From assembly GCA_017521065.1 (NCBI GenBank), contig JAFXEA010000485.1, positions 1-6,745 of the forward strand: a stretch of 6,745 nucleotides of DNA. The letters run 5' to 3'. A model generated the notes under the pieces. That model saw only the letters and a list, made by a program, of their open reading frames with translations, did not search any database and had not been told where the DNA came from. The DNA comes from Kiritimatiellia bacterium. Its GTDB lineage: Bacteria; Verrucomicrobiota; Kiritimatiellia; RFP12; UBA1067. The translations under genes and the position numbers were made by a program. Positions 1-4,930 of this stretch are shown here, piece by piece; within the stretch, counting starts at the first letter, position 1; every line of letters starts with the position of its first letter.

Positions 1-375
1 GCCCATGGAGACGAAAGCGAAAGATTTAAGCCCGAACTTCAGGAACTCCACCGCCGCTTTCTCTCCGGGACCCTTAGGCGAAGGGTTGATGTATGAAGAC
101 CACTTAGGAAGATTGCGCGGGTCTCGTCCAAGGAATACGGTGGGGATGCCCGCAAAATCTTTAGGTGTGAAGTAGTCGGACTTTTCAGCGGAACATTCAA
201 CGAGGCAGCCTACGGGTTTCCAGAGATTTATGAGTTCGCCTGTATGCGGTTTTGAACGTGTCGGTTCGACGACTTGCAGACGCCATCCCCGCATCCGTGC
301 AAAGCGGAATGCGCCGTTCAGCTCTTTCTGCCAGGCGTGTCTTCTCGAGGTGTGGAACAATAGTACCGTTTCCAT
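1..375 (-). CDS. XylR-type sugar-sensing transcriptional regulator, N-terminal part (partial)
   Basis: The minus strand is open from an ATG at 375-373 to the left edge, giving 125 residues with no stop. The protein opens with a beta strand (METVLLFHTSRR), then an amphipathic helix and WRLQVVEP. Next come VGCLVECSAE (about residues 55-64), IPTVFLGRDP (77-86) and a conserved-looking block, YINPSPKGPGEKAAVEFLK (95-113), followed by FAFVSMG. This is the alternating strand/helix pattern of the periplasmic-binding-protein-like sugar domain of XylR regulators. LacI proteins carry a DNA-binding helix-turn-helix before this domain. None is present here and the frame is closed by a stop at 399-397, so the HTH should be C-terminal (AraC type), beyond the window. 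Being divergent from the catabolic operon suggests it controls that operon in response to a sugar, and possibly itself. The family call rests on pattern recognition; the ligand is unknown. Confidence 0.75.
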   Translation of the reverse strand, partial: METVLLFHTSRRHAWQKELNGAFRFARMRGWRLQVVEPTRSKPHTGELINLWKPVGCLVECSAEKSDYFTPKDFAGIPTVFLGRDPRNLPKWSSYINPSPKGPGEKAAVEFLKFGLKSFAFVSMG

Positions 376-382
376 GTGCAAT

Positions 383-391
383 ATTATATCA
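383..391 (-). promoter_or_regulatory. Extended -10 promoter of the divergent regulator
   Basis: Read on the minus strand, positions 391-383 are TGATATAAT, a perfect extended -10 element (TGn plus TATAAT). No convincing -35 hexamer lies 16-18 bp upstream, which is tolerated by extended -10 promoters. The predicted transcription start is about position 376-375, at or one base before the regulator ATG, so the message would have almost no leader. There is also no Shine-Dalgarno sequence at the normal distance from that ATG. The element is seen directly; its use as a promoter is inferred. Confidence 0.55.
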
Positions 392-416
392 TGTCCCTAA
401 TCCCCGTCGCTTCCTG

Positions 417-458
417 TTTCGCATAATTGGTGAATATATATTTCGCTTAAATGTTGAA
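417..458 (+). promoter_or_regulatory. Candidate regulator operator: two 18-bp direct repeats
   Basis: Copy 1 is TTTCGCATAATTGGTGAA (417-434) and copy 2 is TTTCGCTTAAATGTTGAA (441-458). They match at 15 of 18 positions in the same orientation, with a 24-bp period and a 6-bp gap. Each copy has two conserved blocks (TTTCGC and TGAA) with centres about one helical turn apart, as expected for the two helix-turn-helix motifs of one AraC-type DNA-binding domain. A direct repeat with a proximal copy touching the -35 is the usual activator layout of AraC/XylR proteins. The divergent regulator at 1-375 is the obvious candidate to bind it. Confidence 0.6.
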
Positions 459-483
459 GATGCTGTGAGCTTGGTGGTATCAT
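454..483 (+). promoter_or_regulatory. Candidate promoter of the catabolic operon
   Basis: A -35 hexamer TTGAAG (454-459, 4/6 to consensus) and a -10 hexamer TATCAT (478-483, 5/6) are separated by 18 bp. The expected transcription start is near 490, giving a leader of about 26 nt that contains the epimerase ribosome-binding site. The suboptimal -35 and long spacer suggest a weak promoter needing an activator. The proximal operator repeat overlaps the -35 by 5 bp. The assignment is by consensus matching only. Confidence 0.5.
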
Positions 484-501
484 TGGCACAAATTTTTCTA
501 T

Positions 502-510
502 AGGAAAGGA
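502..510 (+). promoter_or_regulatory. Ribosome-binding site of the epimerase gene
   Basis: AGGAAAGGA ends 6 nt before the ATG at 517 and fixes that start. The oxidoreductase gene has a closely similar signal (GAAAGGATAAG, 1746-1756) before its ATG at 1762. Confidence 0.8.
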
Positions 511-516
511 TCAGTC

Positions 517-1716
517 ATGGAAAAACAAGAACTTGAACAGTGTCTCGCCAAGTACCGGAAACTTCTCGTCGAATCAGTGGAGTGGTGGCAGAAGTACTCT
601 CCAGATGTGAAGAATGGCGGATTCTACAATTACTTGGGTCGCGACGGCAAGGTGCTTTTCACCGACAAGAACGTCCGTCAGCAGGGGCGTTTCGTGCTTC
701 TTTTCGCGCGGGCATACAATGAGATCGAAAAGCGGCAGGAGTGGCTTGACCTTGCGCTTCAGGGAATGAAGTTCATTGAGGACCACTGCTTTGACGAGCG
801 TGATAGCCGTACCTACTATGATGTCACCGAAGACGGCCGTCCCGTGCGCAAGCGCCGTTATGTCGTCACCGAACACTACACGGTGATGGGGTATATCGAG
901 CTGTACAAGGCCACTAAGGATCCGGTCTGGAAAGAGAAGGCCGAGAAGCTGTACAAGACGATCATGATGTACTACTACAACCCCGAACTCCTGCCGCCCA
1001 AGTTCTATCCGGCGCGCAAGGTGCGGGCGCACAACATCCCGATGATCATCTCCTGCACGTCGATCATGATGCGCCAGTTGGGCGGAGACACGTCGCTCTA
1101 CGACAAGACGATTGCCACCTGCTTCAAGGAGGTCTACACCACGTTCCTCGACTACGAAAAGAAGGCTCTCCGTGAGATAGTCAATGCCGATGGTACGCCG
1201 TGCAACACGCCCGAAGGTCGCACGATCAACCCCGGTCACTCCATTGAGACGAGCTGGTTCACGATGGAGGAGGCAAAGTACCAGAAGGATGAAGAACTTC
1301 TCAAAAAGGCCCTTACCGTTCTCGACTGGTCCCTCGACTGGGGCTGGGACGAGGTGCAGGGTAACGGCGGCATCATCTACTTCCGCAACGTTGATGAGGC
1401 GGAAGGTCATGAACCCGACCAGTATGAGCACGAACTCAAGCTCTGGTGGCCGCAGAACGAGGCGATCTACGCGACGTTTTTGGCCTATACGCTCACGAAG
1501 GATGAGAAATACCTCGTCTGGTTCAAGAAGATCGAAAAGTGGTTCTTCGACCATTTCATGGACACCGAACACGGCGAGATCCTCAAATATCTCCGCAGGG
1601 ACGGTACGCCGTCAAGCACGCTGAAGGGTACCCGCTGGGCGGGAGCGTTCCACTATCCGCGCATGCTTTTCAATCTCATCAACCTTATCGAGGAAGAACT
1701 CAAGAAAGAGGGCTGA
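517..1716 (+). CDS. AGE-family (N-acylglucosamine 2-epimerase-like) sugar epimerase/isomerase
   Basis: This 399-residue protein has the usual length for the AGE family, which folds as an (alpha/alpha)6 barrel and inverts C2 or isomerises free sugars in the cytoplasm. Visible family landmarks are DKNVRQQGR (50-58), the HNIPM segment (172-176), NPGHSIETSW (238-247), WWPQNEA (310-316) and WAGAFHYPR (374-382). By comparison with characterised AGEs, His241 and His379 are the likely acid/base pair, and Arg58, Glu315 and Arg382 line the active site. There is no signal peptide. It is first in the operon, 45 nt before the oxidoreductase gene, and would act on a sugar released by the exported enzymes. 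The substrate is not evident: N-acetylglucosamine/mannosamine, glucose/mannose or a disaccharide are all possible. The QGR motif lacks the tryptophan often found three residues before its Gln, so specificity should not be assumed. Confidence 0.88.
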   Translation: MEKQELEQCLAKYRKLLVESVEWWQKYSPDVKNGGFYNYLGRDGKVLFTDKNVRQQGRFVLLFARAYNEIEKRQEWLDLALQGMKFIEDHCFDERDSRTYYDVTEDGRPVRKRRYVVTEHYTVMGYIELYKATKDPVWKEKAEKLYKTIMMYYYNPELLPPKFYPARKVRAHNIPMIISCTSIMMRQLGGDTSLYDKTIATCFKEVYTTFLDYEKKALREIVNADGTPCNTPEGRTINPGHSIETSWFTMEEAKYQKDEELLKKALTVLDWSLDWGWDEVQGNGGIIYFRNVDEAEGHEPDQYEHELKLWWPQNEAIYATFLAYTLTKDEKYLVWFKKIEKWFFDHFMDTEHGEILKYLRRDGTPSSTLKGTRWAGAFHYPRMLFNLINLIEEELKKEG

Positions 1717-1761
1717 CGCTCAACCGCCGTTTATAGTCAGACCAAGAAAGGATAAGACTTC

Positions 1762-3147
1762 ATGACACGCAAGAAATTCATCGGTGGAGCGCTGGCGGCC
1801 GGGGTGGCCCCGACTATCGTTCCGTCCTCTGTGTTCGGTAAGAACGCGCCATCCAACCGCATTACGGTGGGCGGCATCGGCGTCGGAGGTATTGGGAAGA
1901 GCCAGATTCCGCAGATCAAGGAAGCCGGTTTTGAGGTGGTTTCGCTCTGCGATCTGGACTGGGAGTATTCCAAGAAGATCTTTAACAAGTTTCCAGATGC
2001 CCGTAAATACAAAGACTACCGTAAGATGATTGCGGACGAAGGCGACAAGGTGGATGCCTATTACTGTGGATGTCCAGACCACTGGCATACGCTTGTTTCT
2101 CTTGCGGTCTTGAAGGAACGTAAGCATCTCTGCTGTGTCAAACCTCTTACCCGCAAGGTCGATGAATGCCGGATGGTCGTCGCTGCGGCAAAGAAAGCCG
2201 GAACGGCCACACAGGTGACGGCCTGCACGTCAAATGATGAGGCCAGTGTGCGCCTTTACGAGATCCTTGACGCTGGGTTGCTGGGGGAGGTTCGTGATGT
2301 TGCGGCCTGGAGCCGCCGTCCCGTATGGCCGCAGGGTATGGCCGCTCTTCCCGACTGGGAGGATCCGATCCCTGAAGGTTTCGACTGGGATATGTGGTGC
2401 GGTCCTGCGAAGCGTGTTCCTTTTGCGTCGAAGTGGGGGAAGCGCGCGCCTTACGAGAAGATGTCGAAGGAGGCGTGGTGTGGCGATGCCGTCTATCATC
2501 CGTTCAACTTCCGCGGCTGGTTCGAGTATGGCGCGGGTGCGCTCGGTGATATGGGCTGCCATCGTGCGAACACGATTTATCGTGCCATGGGACTCAAGTG
2601 GCCGAAACGTGTCGAGGCGAGCTCCTCGCGAGTGAGTGATGTCGCCTTTCCGCTGACCAGTATCGTCACTTACGATTACGAAACCTGCAAGTATGGACAT
2701 CCCGTCCGTCTTACATGGTACGACGGCGGTCTTCTTCCGCCCACTCCGAAGATTGCCGGATCCTATGCATTGCCGTCCGAGGGAGTGATCTACTACGGCA
2801 CAAAAGGCTGTCTCCTGTTCGACGCCTATAAACCGCTTGACTGCAAGCTTGTGTTCTTCGATTCCGAATTGGAGGCGAAAGCGAAATCTCTGCCGCGCAC
2901 ATTGCCGCGCCGCAAGGGTTGGATATACGGTGAATGGCTGCAGGCCTGCAAGGGCGGGGAGGCGGCGAGCTGCAACTTCGACTTTGCGCAGTACATCACC
3001 GAGTTTGTGCAGATCGGCAATCTTGCGGTTCAGACCCAGAAGGCTGTGGAGTTCGACCCGGTCACGATGAAAATCACGAACGGAAACGATGCCGCCGACA
3101 AGCTCTTGCACAGCGCATACGAAAACGGATGGAACTTGGAGGCGTAA
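1762..3147 (+). CDS. Gfo/Idh/MocA-family NAD(P)-dependent oxidoreductase with Tat-like leader
   Basis: A 461-residue protein. Residues 1-26 (MTRKKFIGGALAAGVAPTIV then PSSVFG) resemble a Tat export signal with Arg-Lys in place of Arg-Arg. The Rossmann domain follows with GIGVGG (38-43; GxGxxG) and an acidic loop CDLD (63-66). The region of the usual EKP motif reads VKP (126-128), keeping Lys127 but losing the Glu. DWDMWCGP (208-215) and GDMGCH (262-267, with likely catalytic His267) are typical of the exported PVC/Bacteroidetes branch with the bacterial-type C-terminal domain. Such enzymes oxidise or reduce sugar hydroxyls; members paired with DUF1080 proteins make 3-keto-glycosides. The start is supported by GAAAGGAT 9 nt upstream and by the leader peptide beginning there. 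The gene is followed after 4 nt by a DUF1080 gene, supporting a role in C3 oxidation of a glycoside. The exact substrate is unknown. Confidence 0.9.
   Translation: MTRKKFIGGALAAGVAPTIVPSSVFGKNAPSNRITVGGIGVGGIGKSQIPQIKEAGFEVVSLCDLDWEYSKKIFNKFPDARKYKDYRKMIADEGDKVDAYYCGCPDHWHTLVSLAVLKERKHLCCVKPLTRKVDECRMVVAAAKKAGTATQVTACTSNDEASVRLYEILDAGLLGEVRDVAAWSRRPVWPQGMAALPDWEDPIPEGFDWDMWCGPAKRVPFASKWGKRAPYEKMSKEAWCGDAVYHPFNFRGWFEYGAGALGDMGCHRANTIYRAMGLKWPKRVEASSSRVSDVAFPLTSIVTYDYETCKYGHPVRLTWYDGGLLPPTPKIAGSYALPSEGVIYYGTKGCLLFDAYKPLDCKLVFFDSELEAKAKSLPRTLPRRKGWIYGEWLQACKGGEAASCNFDFAQYITEFVQIGNLAVQTQKAVEFDPVTMKITNGNDAADKLLHSAYENGWNLEA
3138..3142 (+). promoter_or_regulatory. Ribosome-binding site that sets the DUF1080 gene start
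   Basis: GGAGG lies inside the last codons of the oxidoreductase gene, 9 nt before the ATG at 3152. The frame is open further upstream to an ATG at 3089, but that start would overlap the oxidoreductase by 59 nt and would bury the signal peptide behind 21 polar residues. The 3152 start is therefore preferred. The position also suggests translational coupling with the upstream gene. Confidence 0.85.
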
Positions 3148-3151
3148 ACTT

Positions 3152-4930
3152 ATGGCAAAGCGTTTCTGCCTGCAGTGCATGTTGCTGCTGATGCTTTTTG
3201 CCGCGCTTCAATGTGCGGCAGAGACAGGTTCATGCCGCCACGGAGACGTATGTGCCTGTGAAACATGCACCACTGACCCCGTCCTCGGCCGGTGGGCCGG
3301 GGATCTGCCGGATGAGAAGTTTGATCGGGCGGTATGGCTTGCATTCAGTCGTGACGGCGGAGGCCGCATGCACTGTGCAATGTTCTGGCGCTGGGGCATC
3401 CTTCAGTATCCTGAGTCGATTTCGTACGCAGACGGGGTCTTCAAATTTCGTCAGCCGCTCAAGGGGCCGCCGGCGAGTCTGAAGGGGGCGAACCGTTATC
3501 TCCAGCGCCGTGCGACGCACTTCAAGTGGTTCTTCTGCTCTCTTGACGGAAAGGATCGCCTGAAAGTTGAGATGAAAGATCTGAACTACTGGGGGCAGCC
3601 TATTGATGGCACACCGGTAGATCTTGGATCGTTCGTATGCACTCGCATTCCTGCGCCGGGACCTGCGCCCGATCTTGAAAGAGCCGTCTATGGCAAGCCG
3701 ATCAATCTTCTCGCAAACGGTCTTGCGGACTGGGAGGAGGTGCAGAAGGATAAACCGCTTCTGAACCAGTGGTCGTTCAAGGACGGTGTTCTTTCGACGG
3801 CGCACAAGCTTACGCCGCAGGGAGGCTGGGTTCCCGGATGCAACCTTCGTACGAAGTGCGGTGAATACGGTGATTGCAGGATATCGTTCGATTTCCGTTT
3901 GCCGGAATTCAGCAATTCAGGAGTGTGGCTGCGCGGCAACTATGAAATCAACATATGCGATTCATACGGCTGGGCGATAGACAACCGCAACAGCGGAATT
4001 CTCTGCGGACTTTTCGAGCCTCTCGTTTCGGCGGAGAAGAAATATGGCGAATGGCAGCACATTGACTGCTGGTTTGTCAATCGGCACTGCACGATCGTCC
4101 TGAACGGAAAGGTGACGATGGACAACGCACCGGTCTATGGCGTGACGGGCGGCGCGATGACGTCTGACGTGTTCGCCAAGGGACCGATTGTTCTTCAGGG
4201 AGACCATTCAGGCTGTGATTTCCGCAATATGGTTTTGACGCCGGTTCTCTCCTGTCCCGATGCGCTTCCCCTTGAACCCGGATACATGCGTCTTTTCAAC
4301 GGGAGAGATCTTGACGGCTGGATCGGCGCGACCAATCTTTTCTATGCAGAAAACGGCGAGCTCGTTTTCAGAGAGGGTGAAAAGAATTTCGGCAATCTTT
4401 TCTACGACAGGAAGTTCTCGGACTTCAATGCCCGCTTTCAGTTCAAGCTTGTGCCGAACGGGAACAACGGCTTTGCGATCCGGGCCGGGGATGCGGCTGT
4501 TGTCGGCGGTGCGCTCGTGGGCGGCAATACGCCCGGACGCGATGCCGCCTACAACGGCATGGAGATTCAGATTCTCGATGATACAGGTTCGCTCAAGCAG
4601 AACAACAAATCATGGCAGTATTGCGGTTCGATATACGGCGTTGTCGCGGCGCAGAAGGGGCATCTTCGTCCTGTCGGGGAGTGGAACGACTATGATGTCA
4701 CGGCGCAGGGCGATAACGTCACGGTGCGGTTGAACGGTGTCACCATTTTGGCTACTTCGGTTAAGGATCTTGATGCAAACGGCGGAACTCCCGACGGCAA
4801 GCCGCATCCGGGGCTCCACAACAAGTCGGGCTACATCGGATTTCTCGGGCATACGATGCCGGTCAGGATGCGCAACATCCGCGTCAAGGAGCTAACAGGC
4901 AAATCAAAGCATAAGGAAAGCACTCCATGA
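3152..4930 (+). CDS. Secreted protein with two DUF1080 (3-keto-disaccharide hydrolase family) domains
   Basis: A 592-residue protein with a Sec signal peptide (MAKRFCLQCMLLLMLFAALQ then CAA; likely cleavage after residue 23). A short Cys-rich segment follows (C28, C34, C36, C39). Residues about 42-165, starting DPVLGRWAGDLP, match the N-terminal beta-rich domain often fused to DUF1080 in planctomycetes and relatives. The first DUF1080 domain covers about 183-364 (NLLANGLADW, NSGVWLRGNYEINICDSYG). The second covers about 377-579 (RLFNGRDLDGW, NGMEIQILDDTG, GYIGFLGHTMPVRMRNIRVK). Family PF06439 is a concanavalin-like beta sandwich; studied members cleave 3-keto-glycosides made by Gfo/Idh enzymes, and others may only bind carbohydrate. 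The upstream partner is exactly such an oxidoreductase, 4 nt away. Its stop overlaps the next start (ATGA). A lipoprotein is unlikely because the residue before Cys21 is Gln. Confidence 0.88.
   Translation: MAKRFCLQCMLLLMLFAALQCAAETGSCRHGDVCACETCTTDPVLGRWAGDLPDEKFDRAVWLAFSRDGGGRMHCAMFWRWGILQYPESISYADGVFKFRQPLKGPPASLKGANRYLQRRATHFKWFFCSLDGKDRLKVEMKDLNYWGQPIDGTPVDLGSFVCTRIPAPGPAPDLERAVYGKPINLLANGLADWEEVQKDKPLLNQWSFKDGVLSTAHKLTPQGGWVPGCNLRTKCGEYGDCRISFDFRLPEFSNSGVWLRGNYEINICDSYGWAIDNRNSGILCGLFEPLVSAEKKYGEWQHIDCWFVNRHCTIVLNGKVTMDNAPVYGVTGGAMTSDVFAKGPIVLQGDHSGCDFRNMVLTPVLSCPDALPLEPGYMRLFNGRDLDGWIGATNLFYAENGELVFREGEKNFGNLFYDRKFSDFNARFQFKLVPNGNNGFAIRAGDAAVVGGALVGGNTPGRDAAYNGMEIQILDDTGSLKQNNKSWQYCGSIYGVVAAQKGHLRPVGEWNDYDVTAQGDNVTVRLNGVTILATSVKDLDANGGTPDGKPHPGLHNKSGYIGFLGHTMPVRMRNIRVKELTGKSKHKESTP

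Noticed and set aside
433..442. Perfect palindrome AATATATATT as a possible operator
   Set aside because: It is short, pure AT and likely by chance in an AT-rich spacer. The surrounding direct repeats explain the region better.
484..499. Sigma-54-like promoter (TGGCAC followed by TTTCT)
   Set aside because: The -12 element lacks the GC pair, and the predicted start near 510 would remove the ribosome-binding site from the message.
252..503. An 83-residue plus-strand reading frame upstream of the epimerase gene
   Set aside because: It is antisense to the regulator coding region and then runs through the promoter and operator. It has no ribosome-binding site and an unconvincing Arg/Ser-rich composition.
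574..1572. A 332-residue minus-strand reading frame
   Set aside because: It is the shadow of the epimerase gene, caused by GC-rich third codon positions. The composition is implausible and the plus strand has clear family motifs.
1717..1761. Possible terminator or promoter between the epimerase and oxidoreductase genes
   Set aside because: No stem-loop with a T-run and no -35/-10 pair is seen in the 45 nt, which hold only a ribosome-binding site.
3089..3151. Upstream start adding 21 residues to the DUF1080 protein
   Set aside because: It overlaps the oxidoreductase gene, has no ribosome-binding site, and would place the hydrophobic signal core too far from the N-terminus.
2230..3180. A 316-residue minus-strand reading frame
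   Set aside because: It lies antisense to the oxidoreductase gene, which has intact family motifs along the whole stretch. No recognisable domain is seen on the minus strand.
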